This document shows, piece after piece, positions 24,601-35,596 of a stretch of 64,000 nt of DNA (position 1 is the stretch's first letter; the number at the start of each line of letters is the position of its first letter). The notes below the pieces were generated by a model. The model was given only the letters and a program-made list of their open reading frames with translations, was not told the origin of the DNA and searched no databases. Location of the stretch: NCBI RefSeq assembly GCF_001640805.2, contig NC_066833.1:5975456-6039455 (forward strand), read 5' to 3'. The DNA comes from Lates calcarifer (lineage: Eukaryota > Chordata > Actinopteri > Centropomidae). The translations under genes were made by a program, and so were the position numbers.

Positions 24601-26788
24601 TTCAGATTGCTTCACACTGACTCTTTATTACTTCGAAGATTTTGTCCTCACCTTCTGAGTTTCTTATCACAGGAATGTCAACAAACCATACTGCAGTCCC
24701 TCTTTATAATATGTTTTATCCTATCATTCATTGCAATGTATACCTGTGCTGCCTCACTGATCATTAGCTGGGTATTTGTCATTTTTCTACATCCCAATTA
24801 AGGGACACAGTCACTTATTTGGTTCAGACACACTTGTTTGTGTGCTGGAGGTTGTTAATATAAAGGTGTTGCACCACATTTTACCAGGTTGTCAACTATA
24901 AATGGCATAGGCAGCTCAGAACAAAGGCAGTTATCAGCTATTATTCATGTTCTTGATTTCAAATAGGAGAAGAACATTTCATGTACAGAAAACAAAGCCA
25001 GTCAGTCATTTGACTGGAGCCCTGACTGCATAGTCCCACTCACTGAACTGAAAGACGACTGATCAGTGTATATTCCTCATGATCCCCACCTTCTGGAAAT
25101 ATACATGCTGTCACTGTAACTCACATGCCTAACTTTATATAACTCTTTATATAATTAATGGCTTCTAAGTCTTTTTAGCTGATCTACAGTTCAGCATTAC
25201 TCTTGTACTTTCTGGGCCCAATTCCCGCAGTTTAGGCCAATGAATGTCATTCAGCTGGAATCGTACCCTCTCACCAGAGTTACATAGTACAACAGTGGGA
25301 ATGACAGAGGCACTATTCTCCCTATTACAAGTCATTGTAGCATCAAAATGTTTTTGAAGCTGTTATTTTAAGGTGAAATAGTTATGTAATGTTGCTATAC
25401 TTGTATTTTGCCCTGAGCAGGAATTTTCAGTGTAAGAGCAAGCAACTTTCTCTGCATCTGTTTGAGGCTATAAGGTGTGTTGTTTGTTACGTTATGTATG
25501 TGAACTGTTCTCATTCCTGTCCTCCCACAGGTTTGGAAGACTACATGAAACGATATGGAGAGGGCATAACAAGGGTCTTGAATTCCTTCGGGCCTGTACC
25601 AAACTTCTTCGGTGATGGAGCCGAGAGCATTGTTAATGTAAGTGTGACGGCAGCAGAAGAGACCACATATTAATTTATCCAGATCAAAGGCATTTAATCC
25701 AAACAGATAATCAGTCAGTCAAATGAAGCGAGTGTTTGTTGATAGCGTCTTTAGTTCTGCATGACTGAAAGTCAAAACTTCCCTCTCAACCGAGCACCCT
25801 AAAGCTTGCTCCTCGGTCACATGCTATCACAGGCTGTTAAAATGTTAACCACAGAAGGTCACCATGTGAAGAAACACTGAGCTGGAGCAATAAATAGTTT
25901 AAGGTGAATATTCACACGTTCCCTTCGATTGTTTACTTAACCAGTTGTATTCATGCAGCGTCCTGGTTCATGTTCAACAGTTACACTCGAGCACACTCAA
26001 GAGCACACTTTTCCTCTGTGACTATAGGTTCAGTAACGGTGATGCATATCAGAACATCCAACAACATTAACTTTAGCCCTCTTAAGCTTTAAAAGTAGTC
26101 AGCTTGGATTCCACCGAGTTTAAATTATGGTCCAGAAGATAGTTTTACCCCCGAGAAAAGTCCCTGTTCAGGGGATAGCACTTTCTGAATTTTTCAGGAA
26201 CATTTAGGTTGGGTCTTGCAGCACTGAATGTCACACCCAGTATTTTTAAAAATCTATAACTAGAAGCATTGTTTTGCTTGTAGTTTGTGACCTAAAATAA
26301 TCAGGATGAAGCAGGCTGAGAGATTTTACAACTGAGCACATGACCAAGACAGTGACAGGCCTCTGCATGACCTGTTTTTAGCGCAAGCTCATACTTAACC
26401 TGTGTGTTAATCAGATGTGTTTACAGCCCTGAAGTGGTGGTTCACTAGTTATCAGGCTATATCAAACTAATGTTACCCAAACGCAAAACATGTGGACAGT
26501 CATAGTGTCAAGTAAAAAAACAAACAAACAGATAACTATATGTTCAATTTGGATGTCTGGTATTTTTTTAAAAAATGCAATTGACTGTGTTCTCATTTGT
26601 TCTTTTCCAATTCCTGAGAAACTCTGATATGCCCAGAAAGCCTTCAACTCTTTGCCTCCATGTTTCCCTCCATGCTGCCACAGGAGATGTGTGAGCTGAT
26701 TCCCAGTGACCAGCAGCATCTGTCGGCCAGGAGGGAGAGGAGGGATCAGCTCCTCATGGGTTTAGCAAAGCTTAAGAAGGACCACTGA
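5825..26788 (+). CDS. cryl1: Lambda-crystallin homolog / L-gulonate 3-dehydrogenase
   Basis: CRYL1 is a cytosolic enzyme that oxidises L-gulonate to 3-dehydro-L-gulonate with NAD+ in the glucuronate-xylulose pathway; it belongs to the 3-hydroxyacyl-CoA dehydrogenase family. Nine exons join in frame: 5825-5865, 6697-6804, 8572-8698, 10846-11007, 12666-12761, 13262-13360, 22013-22121, 25531-25637 and 26684-26788, giving 317 aa (human about 319). The Rossmann motif GSGLIG is at residues 13-18 and the NAD-binding strand ends in IYD. The SSSTS segment (about 120-124), HPVNPP (145-150) and FALNR (Asn196) are the family's active-site Ser/Thr, His and Asn positions. The C-terminal helical domain follows and the protein ends LAKLKKDH. 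Intron 6 is the longest at 8.65 kb. The gene is complete with no frame breaks. Confidence 0.96.
6805..8571 (+). other. cryl1 intron 2
   Basis: It carries one recognisable insertion, the SINE at 7423-7621. Otherwise I see no gene, RNA or structured element. Confidence 0.6.
7423..7621 (+). mobile_element. tRNA-derived SINE with 11-bp target-site duplication
   Basis: The head has a tRNA A-box-like TAGCAGAATGGTTGG (from 7441) and a degenerate B box around 7493-7505 ending GGATCC. The body has TGCATGTCATTCCCCCACTT and CTGTCAATAAAGGC, followed by a C/A-rich tail ending near 7621. The 11-bp direct repeat AGATACTGATA flanks it at 7412-7422 and 7622-7632, as expected of LINE-mediated insertion. It resembles a SINE family that is frequent in percomorph fishes. 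Confidence 0.8.
8699..12665 (+). other. cryl1 introns 3 and 4
   Basis: These introns flank exon 4 (10846-11007). They are AT-rich, with an AT-only stretch near 11735-11775 and no recognised repeat or gene. Confidence 0.5.
15580..15620. repeat. (CT)n(CA)n microsatellite
   Basis: Seven or so CT units run directly into about 13 CA units. Confidence 0.9.
17218..17395 (+). repeat. Dispersed teleost repeat
   Basis: The segment with GAAATATCTCAACAACTATT and GGATTGCCATGAAATTTACC, followed by TGGTGATCTTCTGACTT, is one I recognise from many fish genomes. It has no coding capacity. The element class is not known to me. Confidence 0.5.
17902..17955 (-). repeat. Decayed SINE fragment, reverse orientation
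   Basis: TTTTATTGATTATA followed by GGGATGACGTGCAGCAAAGG is a degenerate reverse complement of the SINE 3' body (AATAAAGGC and TGCATGTCATTCC) seen at 7423-7621. Confidence 0.4.
21207..21227. repeat. (AC)n microsatellite
   Basis: About ten AC units in cryl1 intron 6. Confidence 0.9.
22122..25530 (+). other. cryl1 intron 7
   Basis: It holds the repeat at 23470-23850. No other gene or RNA was recognised. Confidence 0.55.
23470..23850 (+). repeat. Dispersed repeat with internal duplication
   Basis: The block CACTTAGACTCAAGGATGA with ACTGATTAGATTTTAGTGGTC recurs about 135 bp later as TTTGGACTCAAGGATGA with ACTGATTAGAGTTTGGTG. TGGCTATAACTCAAGAATT follows. Teleost genomes carry many such units. 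A second copy in the opposite orientation lies at 49625-49790. Confidence 0.6.
25638..26683 (+). other. cryl1 intron 8
   Basis: Ordinary intronic sequence about 1 kb long. I see no repeat or RNA in it. Confidence 0.5.
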
Positions 26789-27020
26789 GATACATGCAGG
26801 GCCCAAACTCAAGAAAATGAATGATTATGACTCCTGACTGGGGACATTAAATGAGATCTGTGGCTTGCCACCAATTAAGAAGCAGGGATTCAATTCAAAC
26901 ATTTTTTTCTAATTCTACACATGATTATCTTTTCTCAACTTCATTTCAAGACATTGTGGTAATTAAGAGACTGAATTAAAAGCAGATGTTAAACAACATA
27001 TGATAGATGATGTTTTGATT

Positions 27021-27026
27021 AATAAA
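27021..27026 (+). terminator. Candidate cryl1 polyadenylation signal
   Basis: An AATAAA lies 233 bp after the cryl1 stop codon and is the first canonical signal downstream. Cleavage position cannot be seen directly. Confidence 0.5.
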
Positions 27027-27634
27027 AACAGTAGAATCGAACATTTATGTAATTTTTCTACTTATTTACTTAATACAAAATGTAATCACTTAAACTATGT
27101 AACCTTAGAAAATATTTCTTGAGTACTGTAGTGGTCACTGTTCCCTTCAGCAAAACAAACTGATGAAATGCGTTGCGTTAAATGGCGAGTGACAAATTCC
27201 TGAATCTGAGGAAAACAATGAATGGGAACATGTCACGAGTGCTACTTATGCTCACTGTGACTTTTCCGCTCTGCTTCTGTTGCAGATTTTATTTCATAGT
27301 CATATCAGGCCAGAGTGACCATCACATGGTCGTACTGTGTGGCCTACATTTATGAAATATGACAAGTCGTACCGCAGTCACAAAAACAAGCATAAACATG
27401 TTATTGGTTAAATATGGGTTATGTAGAATATAAGAAAATGTAAATAAGAGCTTTGATAAAAAAAACAGGTGTTTTAAAGTTACCAACATTGTTTTACACT
27501 TTCAAAAAATGTCACCACAGTTTTGAGGCCATTATGTTATTATTTAGTGTGTTATTCATAATATGGAAACATGAAATTGGTACTGATTACTTCATCCACT
27601 TTAGAATAAATATTGAGTCCAAAAAACTAAATGT

Positions 27635-27760
27635 CATTGGTGGAAAGCAACTAAGTACATTTACCTACTAAGCACTTATTCTTGAGTATTTCCATTTTCT
27701 GATATTTCTCAACAAATCATATTGTATTTTTTACTCTACTAGATACTAGTCTGTGAATTT
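27635..27760 (+). repeat. Decayed dispersed repeat ('aagtacatttac' type)
   Basis: GGTGGAAAGCAACTAAGTAC, then TGAGTATTTCCATTTTCTG and TTTTTACTCTACTAGATAC, are degenerate versions of a very common fish repeat. It lies 3' of cryl1. Confidence 0.5.
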
Positions 27761-28295
27761 CACATGCAAATTAATAAAGTATCTATAATCATCTAGTCAC
27801 TTTTCAGACTAAAAGACAAAAGTAAAGGATCTGAGTATTCCTCCACTATTGTGAAATTAAAAACTAAAATACTCTTACGCTAATCAGAGCTGGATTACAA
27901 CTGGACAAAGCAGCAACTGCACAGGGATCCCACACCAACAGGGGCCCCTTCTGTTATTCTCAGATGTGTCCAAAATTTGCAGCATCAACTATGATGCATC
28001 CTCAGTCTTACATTTTGTAGCCTTCACGGTCAAAATGTAGTTTTAATTGTCTGTCTTACCAAGAGTCAAAAACCCAAATATGTTCACTGTCATAGAAAAC
28101 TGGGAAACTAGCAAATATCCACATTTGACAGGTTGATACCAGGAAATTTTAGCTAATTAAATAAATAATCAATTATCAGAATTATGGAACTTGAGAGAGA
28201 AACAGAGAGAGAGAGTAGTCCTGTTTTTGGAGTCAATCCTCCCATTAATGACTGCCTCCTCCATGGGCGCCTGGCGGGCCCCACCCTCCGTCTGG

Positions 28296-28357
28296 CCCCG
28301 CCCCTCCCTGTCTACAGGAGGAGTGATGAAAAGGTGCGTCTCTCGCTCAGCTTTAAG
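28296..28357 (+). promoter_or_regulatory. Core promoter of the beta connexin
   Basis: A GC box CCCCGCCCC (28296-28304) in a locally GC-rich stretch is followed 48 bp later by TTTAAG (28352-28357), a TATA-like box. A splice donor follows at 28512. The arrangement (GC boxes, weak TATA, noncoding first exon) is like that of mammalian GJB2. Confidence 0.55.
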
Positions 28358-28381
28358 ACGGCTCAAGTCAAACTTCGCCTC

Positions 28382-28511
28382 CGAAACGATCTAAACTGGT
28401 TCTGTGTGGAGAGCGGGGAACTTTCTTCAGATAACAAAACAATAAAGGAATAACTATATTTCTCTTCATGGAAATATTTTGAAATTTTCTGGATAAGCTC
28501 TAGAGAGACAG
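28382..28511 (+). other. Noncoding exon 1 of the beta connexin (5' UTR)
   Basis: The inferred transcript start is about 25-30 bp after TTTAAG. The exon ends in GAGACAG before a strong donor GTGAGT (28512). The matching acceptor CTCTACAG ends at 29422, 33 bp before the start codon, leaving a 911-bp intron. The 5' boundary is an estimate. Confidence 0.5.
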
Positions 28512-28677
28512 GTGAGTCCTTGATGTCTAAATTCCAGTGCGGTCAGTTTAGATTCGTGAATTCTTAATTTCTTTGCGTAGTTATACAGGCTGCCACTACT
28601 TACAGCCTAATATTGATAACAAATGTAGGCCTGTCATGATTACTAATTCCTTGGTCCTACAATTTAGCTTGATTTTT

Positions 28678-28710
28678 ATTTATTTATTTGTTTGTTTGTT
28701 TGTTTGTTTG
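28678..28710. repeat. (TTTA)n(TTTG)n tract
   Basis: A short run of TTTA units followed by about five TTTG units in the connexin intron. Confidence 0.8.
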
Positions 28711-29455
28711 GGAGGGGGTATGTCTTTATGTTTTATTTACGCAAACAAAAAGAGAGATAGTGTACATTTGTGGAATAAAAATCCTTTAATTGATGATTAC
28801 CTAAAAGCCCTACTTGCCTTAATCTGCCTGCATCTGATTTCTTCTTAAGGGCAGCAAGAATAACGATGAGAGGAAAGATTATCAAGTGTTGGAAGTTAAG
28901 ATGGTATCACCTTCATTTTGCAAATAGTATAGTGGAACAATGGCACCGGAGTGACCTCTGTAATGCTATGTCAAAACAAGCAATGGCAGGCTAGTGGTGA
29001 TATAGAGAAAAACAGGTTGTTGAGGGGCTGGGGGACCATGTCTGTAATCTCTCTATATAATATAGACAATAAACAATAACTTTTATCCATAATCTGGCTC
29101 CTAAAAACTTACATTCTACTAAATGGTGCCAAAAAAAAGTACAACATAAGAGTCAGGTGACTTTGACGAGTGGCTTTGTAATGCCAAAAATCTATCATAG
29201 ATCCAGTCTTCTGTGTTTCAGGGTTTTGGTCAGTTTTGTAGAACGGTCAGGTTTGTAGAACTGAATTTAACTCTCTACCACACATTGTTGAAAAACATTT
29301 AACTACTAAGAAAGGAATCACAGGACAACAGGCCTCAGAGAGTAAATTTCCCTCACCAACACACTAAATTTAGGATTGTTTTCTAGGCTGTTAACCTTCT
29401 GCTGACTTCCTGCCCTCTACAGGTTGTCTGAGCCTCCAGAGTCTTCTTTGTGACA

Positions 29456-30265
29456 ATGAGTTGGGGGGCGCTCTATGCCCAGCTGGGCGGTGTCAACAAG
29501 CACTCCACCAGTCTGGGAAAGATTTGGCTTTCTGTCCTTTTCATCTTCCGCATCACTATACTGGTTCTGGCTGCTGAGAGCGTCTGGGGGGATGAACAGT
29601 CAGACTTCACATGCAACACACAGCAGCCTGGTTGCAAGAACGTCTGCTACGATCACTTCTTTCCCGTGTCACACATCCGCTTGTGGTGCCTGCAGCTGAT
29701 ATTTGTATCCACACCAGCTCTGCTTGTAGCCATGCATGTCGCCTACAGAAAACGCGGTGATAAGAGGACCATGCTGGCCTCGAACGGCACAGAAAAGATG
29801 ACGGATACTGACCTGGAGACACTGAAGAAGAGGCGTCTGCCAATCACAGGCCCACTGTGGTGGACCTACACCTGCAGTTTGTTCTTCCGGCTCATCTTTG
29901 AGGGTGGGTTCATGTATGCGCTGTACTTTGTCTATGACGGGTTCCAGATGCCCCGGCTGGTGAAGTGCGAGCAGTGGCCCTGCCCCAACAAGGTGGACTG
30001 TTTCATCTCCAGGCCAACAGAGAAGACAGTCTTCACAATCTTCATGGTGTCCTCATCAGCCATCTGCATGGTGCTGAATGTGGCTGAGTTGGGTTACCTC
30101 ATCGTCAAGGCACTGTTGAGGTGCACAGCCAGGTCAAACCAAAGGAAACACCCTTACACCCACACAGACAGTGTGACACGGGATAACGCCCTTCTGCAGA
30201 ATAAGAAGAATGAGATGCTGCTGTCTTCCTCCACAGATTCATCCAGCAACAAGACCATGTGTTGA
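29456..30265 (+). CDS. gjb8: Gap junction beta protein, Cx30.3-like (GJB2/GJB6 relative)
   Basis: Connexins assemble as hexameric hemichannels that dock into gap junctions. The single coding exon gives 269 aa starting [19 protein letters not shown]. The reading frame also extends to an upstream GTG, but the ATG at 29456 begins the conserved connexin N-terminus. There are four membrane segments (about 22-40, 75-95, 132-155 and 190-212). Extracellular loop cysteines are C53/C60/C64 and C171/C176/C182 in the CX6CX3C and CX4CX5C patterns. The short cytoplasmic loop (about 96-130) and short tail mark the beta group. Position between cryl1 and gja3 equals that of mammalian GJB2/GJB6. The symbol follows the zebrafish gene formerly called cx30.3; beta-connexin naming in fish is not settled. 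Confidence 0.93.
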   Translation: MSWGALYAQLGGVNKHSTSLGKIWLSVLFIFRITILVLAAESVWGDEQSDFTCNTQQPGCKNVCYDHFFPVSHIRLWCLQLIFVSTPALLVAMHVAYRKRGDKRTMLASNGTEKMTDTDLETLKKRRLPITGPLWWTYTCSLFFRLIFEGGFMYALYFVYDGFQMPRLVKCEQWPCPNKVDCFISRPTEKTVFTIFMVSSSAICMVLNVAELGYLIVKALLRCTARSNQRKHPYTHTDSVTRDNALLQNKKNEMLLSSSTDSSSNKTMC

Positions 30266-32428
30266 AGAGCAGCCATCATCAAATTATCAACTGTAAATCC
30301 AACTACCCATAGTGGTCATAGATTGTGCCTACAGTTGGATAATTAGGCTTTTAATGTGAGCATCTACCAGAAATGTCTCATGGGAAGGTGGAGTAGCTTT
30401 TAAGCAGATTTTAGACTCTAGGAACTTAAAATTACCACAATAGAAATTAGTAAACAGACAGACAGTGTCATGTGTTGTTGGAGTGGCTACTACCTTCTAC
30501 ATTCATTTGAAGGGAAGTCACTGTATTAATATGCATATTTGCTCTGTATTTCTACATGTGGTTTAAAATTTGCCGTCAGACAGTCACACATTCTTCCCTA
30601 ATGCAAAGTTATAGACCAGACAACTATTAATACAGTGGATGGTTGATAATGTTGGATGTTGGAGGTTTTAAGTTATTGTTCACAATCTGATGTTTTCTTG
30701 AAGGAGTGACTGATCAGGTTTTAACCCAGAGGAAGAATGAGTCTACACTGCCATCTGGTGGTGGGAGTGGAAAATCCTACAAGCACAAACGACCTTCTTC
30801 AAAGCCTGAATGAGTTACCAAGTGTTAAAGAAGAGGAGAGAGAGCAAATGAAGTGATGAAAAAGTGAAGGAGGAAAAAAAAAAGGTCTAAGTGCCTTTGC
30901 GATTATATTAAGTGTGTAGTTTACGAGAGCTGACATTTGATTTAAAATGTTAAATTCACATTTTACAGTAATTGATGAAAGCAGATGAGTTTTTAATGAT
31001 CCTGCTGTGTTAAATCAAGTGACTATTTGAAAATTTGTAGTTAAATGACTTGCTATAAATAATAATTGAGATTTTTTCATTTTTGTGTGTTCATAATTAC
31101 TGAGGTGTTTCGCACAAGATAAGACAATGCTGATAAAGAATTTATATTACATTGTAAAATTTTAGTGGTTTAATAGTTCTGATGCTCTTTGCTGTTCAAT
31201 CAAATCAGAATGTCTTCCATCTTTTACTTGAACTGAAAGTGTTTGAAAGTGACGTGTTTTCTTTTATGTGAGTAAGAGAGAAATGGCTTAAACATGCTAA
31301 GAATGTCTTTAGACTGTACAACATGTTTTTATCAATCAGTCATAAGCCTCCCTGACAAATTATACTGCATTAATGTGAAATATTTTCTTTGAACTGAAAT
31401 TGCAGAGTTGATCTGGATATCAAAGCTTTAAAAAAAGAAACAAAATGAAATGACAGAGAAATATTAATTCAGAAATACTGAGTGGTGTTAAATCATACAG
31501 AACATTATTATTCATTCCAGTCAAGATTCTTGAGTTTTGCCAAGTGATTCACAGATGTGAAAGAATTAACATTTGATTCAATATTTTTGCATTTCATCCT
31601 GCTTTTATACACTGATTAGAAGTTGTCCTGCTTAGTCCAGAACTGCTCCTGTGTTATTTTGGACTTGTGTTATTGTCGCGGTGTGTGCTGACCCCAGCTG
31701 ACTGTATCAACTTTCAGGATGTGCCTTATTTTAGCCACAATACTAATCACTGCTCACCTTCTTAATGTGAGGAACCAGGGCTGAAAGTGAAAATGTTTTT
31801 GTCCTCTCTCTATCTCCAGGAATACCTGGGTTGGGCTGAGTCTGGTTAATCACCTTATGTGAACAGAGAATAGCATTTTGACTGGAAAGGGGTACATGAA
31901 GCAGTCAGGACAGTTGATTAGATGTGTCAATCCCGAAATTATGAGGAGAAAACTAGACAAACCCTTTATTGATCTGTGGAGTTTTTGAGTGGGTGGAAAA
32001 AGTATTGACCAAAGATCAAAAAAAAAAAAAAAAAAAGCCAAGTCATGCATCATCACAGCAACACCCTGGAGGCCTCTGTATGCAGTTTTTGGAGAAAAAA
32101 ATTTTTTTAAAATATATTTTGTGTGTCAGTTCTGCATTGATGTTTGACCTCTTGTTTTCTGTAAAAGCCTAATGACATTTTGGCCATGTGTGACGGACAT
32201 TGTGACAAGAGGACGAGCTTGATCATTCCAGTCCCAAGATGTTTTTTTGTTGTGAACATTTTTCTTTTTGGTTTTAGTAGTCTGCTTTTAACAGCACACT
32301 GCCTTTTTCAGCAAGAAGAAATTAAATATTTGTGATTGTGTTTTGTAACTAAGATGTTTATTATTACACTCGCACTTTGATTCTTGAAGTCTTCTTGCTC
32401 TTTAAGACTTTTTTTTTTTTTAAATAAA
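30266..32428 (+). terminator. Likely 3' UTR of the beta connexin, ending near an AATAAA
   Basis: No gene follows the stop codon for over 5 kb. The first strong canonical signal is AATAAA at 32423-32428, implying a 3' UTR of about 2.1 kb. AT-rich sequence and A-runs (for example 32018-32036) fill the interval. The end point is inferred. Confidence 0.4.
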
Positions 32429-33312
32429 TTAGTAAAATCAAAGTGTGTGGTTCATTGTTTTGTGTAGGGTATGTCTGTTAGTGTGTTTCACATTGCCTCA
32501 TACACTGTGATGCCATGCCTCCCTGCAGACACCCTTTGGGTGGGATAATGGGGGATGTTTTTTTTTTTTTTTTTCATTTAATTTTCTGGATGATGCACTG
32601 AAATTATAGTCCCCGTGCTTTGCTAAGTTTGTCTTTTTCCCTCACTCTGTTCCTTTTAAACATCAGACATCGGGTTTAATGTAAAATTATGCTTTATCTG
32701 GGCAGAGCACAATGCATCTACAGGGTCAAAGTTTATAGTGACCTTGCTTGTTCTATTAAAATATGTTAGTTATTATTATTTTCTAGATTAGAATCTAGAG
32801 ATTGACTGTTGCGGGAGTTTTAAGCGATCGAGATATTTTCAAGTGGTTTTACTTTGAAGAGGTTCAGAGCTTTCAGATCACTTTTGGAATAAATTGTGGA
32901 AAAAGTTTAGGGGAAAGTTTTGGGCACATTTTCGGCGACTTTTGCGTACACAGTGGACTGGGTTTTGGGGAGGTTGGCAGGGGCGTGGTGTGACACCGGA
33001 CAGGCTGATGACTCTGTGGAATCACTCATGCATGGTCACACAATGTGACAGTCCAGACATGGCTGGAAACGGGAGGCAGCTCCGTTTAACCGAGCCCCAT
33101 CTCCGACTCCAGGCCGCCTCCAAAAACTAGCAACAACATAACGAAAAAACTTTTTTTCTTTTCGCAAGTGAACGGGCCCGGGACAGGCGGGCAAACAGAC
33201 AGACAGACCACACGCCTGGAGAAGTTTGTGCATGAATGAGTTTGTGTGGCAGCATTTAAAAAAAGTTTGTTGAACTGTCAGAGAGGCGACAGGTTGCGGG
33301 TTTGGGATCAGG

Positions 33313-33317
<5 letters not shown>

Positions 33318-33367
<50 letters not shown>
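33318..33367. repeat. (GA)n microsatellite
   Basis: An uninterrupted purine tract of about 25 GA units. Confidence 0.95.
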
Positions 33368-33373
<6 letters not shown>

Positions 33374-34958
33374 TGCAACGGCGGGAGGTCTACGCGCTTT
33401 TCAACGCTTTCAGATGATGGCACCATTGATCGCAGATGGATTTGCTTTTCGTGTTTAAGTATGACATCTCCGGTCTAAAGGTATGACGGATAAACAGTGC
33501 TGTGAATATTCCCCTGTACTTAAGTGGGAGTAGAGCAAACGAAGAACGGGGATGTTATCAGGTAATTAAGAGTCAGAGACAAAAGCCTGACAAAGCTTGT
33601 GGCGCTTAAAGAGAGTCTGGGGACTCTGGCACACTCTGTATTGTCAGCCTGACAGGTTATGGCTTTGTATTTGAACCTGGCTCTGTCTGTTAACATTCAC
33701 CACCATGCGACATAAATGCCACAAATACCTGTGAAATAGAGAGAAATGTATTCAGAGTTTGCCACTAAAAATTAAATTATCACAAGGTCAAATGATAGGC
33801 TACACGATTTTCTGACTCTCTGGATTAAAGTGCTGCAATATACTCAGTTCTTATATTTCACTTATATCTCAAGTACACCGTTTTCTATTTTTGATTATTT
33901 ACAGCAGTTTTCTTCAAAGACAAGTTTGAGCAAAAGTTATTTGCTTTATCCAGATACATTTCAATTTTTTTTATCAAACATTGTCAGATTTTTTTTTATT
34001 ATTTTATTGGTTCTCTTGTTTAGATTCACTGGTAGAAAGAAAATGAATTATTATTTGACTAATGTTTTTTCTCTTCCAGGTGTCATACATATTGTGAACC
34101 CCAGTCGATGGATTTATTACCTTTAATACAAGAATATTTTAGTAAGTTTCTCCTCTACTGTGTGTGTGTGTGTTTGTGTGTTGAATTTGTTGTATGACTA
34201 GTGTTTGTTCAGTGTAAATAACACTGTCTAAAAGATGCAAAGAACAACAACAGGGTAACAACAGGCACACTACCTTCCTCAAAACACATATCACCTTGTC
34301 TATCCCATGAGAGAACAAATGAGGCAAAATAATCTGTATCTATGTGCACACATTTCTTTTAAACTATAAAATGTAATTTGCAAAGCCTCTAAACTTAGTA
34401 CTAAACTTGTGACATCAAATAACAGAAGATTAGTCAAACAAAAAGTAATGACAACACTTTGTACACTTGAGTAATCAAGTAATTTAATGCGCATATTTGC
34501 CAAACATCCTCTGGTTTCAGCTTTTCAGATGTGAGAATATACATATTTTCTCTGTGCTGTATCACTGTTTTTGAATACTTTGGGGATTTAGATCATTGGT
34601 TGAACAAAACTGAGTTATTTGAAGACATCAGCTTGGACCCTAGTTGTAATATTTATTTTTCTGACATATACACTAAATTATGTGATTAATCTGACAAAAA
34701 ATAAAAGAGGTTAATTGATCATGAAAGTAACCTCATTTATTAAGTCTCTTCATATTGAAATCTCCACTTAGAGTTTCTAAAGCTTAAAAACAGGTTAAAT
34801 TTCACCAGATTCTGTCATACAGAGAATATTTTATCATATTATCTTTTGTGATTACTGTAACACCTTCTATTTGCGAGGCTTTCGTATTACAGGTGGACAG
34901 AAAGAGAGGAGAAGCAAGGGTGGCATGTATGTGTGTATGTGAGTATTTTTTCTGTGTG

Positions 34959-34993
34959 CATGTGTGTGTATGTGTGTGTGTGTGTGTGTGTGC
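34959..34993. repeat. (TG)n microsatellite
   Basis: Imperfect TG repeats; short Cys-Val ORFs across it are artefacts. Confidence 0.9.
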
Positions 34994-35596
34994 ATGCGTG
35001 CCTGCATGTGCAACACCAGAGCCCCATCTCTACTAAATGCTGTTTTCGAACATTATAATGTTGATCTCAGCACATGCCTGCTGGGCAGTGGAGCGAGCAG
35101 GTGAGTGAGAGAGAGAGTGAGAGAAAGAGAGAGAGACAGGCCTGACAGAGAGAGAGAAAGAAAGGGAGAATGAACCAGGGTTCAGTTAAACAGGTGGTCT
35201 ATACAGTACGCCAGCTGCTAAAAAGCGTCTGTGTTTGAAGCGAATGCAGTGTTTTGAATTGTTATCGATATCCGACGCCTATGTGGCAGTTTTCTATAAA
35301 CGCTAAGTTCTGCTGGGAGTTTTATGAAAAAGAGCAATATGTCGGATTCTAAGTTGACACCTCCACTCTCATCCATGTCCTTGTGTCTTCTTGTGTGTTA
35401 GTATGTGTAGGGTGTGTAACCTTGGGGTAAGGCATGACTCTTTGCAATGACATGTTCAGACTAACTTTGTGTACTTTTAGCTGATTCATAAAAAATTTCC
35501 TTAACTCTTTGTCTGTCTCTCCTCTTTTTGTTTTTACGTTCCTCTCTTTTGTCCACTCCAGCCTGTACTTTCTCCATAGGCTAGAAATCTTGAAGC

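Larger units (their letters stand above)
26789..28289. other. cryl1-connexin intergenic region
   Basis: The first part is likely cryl1 3' UTR. A segment at about 27635-27760 (AAGTACATTTACCTACTAAG, GAGTATTTCCATTTTCTGAT) is a decayed copy of a common teleost repeat. No ORF of interest. Confidence 0.5.
32429..35596 (+). other. Upstream region of gja3
   Basis: No ORF of note. It includes a GC-richer stretch at about 32900-33480 with a GA microsatellite (33318-33367), and a TG tract at 34959-34993. Two good donor-like sites (GAGCAG/GTGAGT at 35100/35101 and TATCAG/GTAATT near 33561) could end a noncoding first exon. Acceptor-like CCACTCCAG ends about 30 bp before the gja3 ATG. The true first exon cannot be fixed from sequence. 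Confidence 0.4.

Noticed and set aside
29450..29455. Upstream GTG start extending the beta connexin by two codons
   Set aside because: The conserved connexin N-terminus begins MSWG at the ATG at 29456, and eukaryotic initiation at GTG is unlikely.
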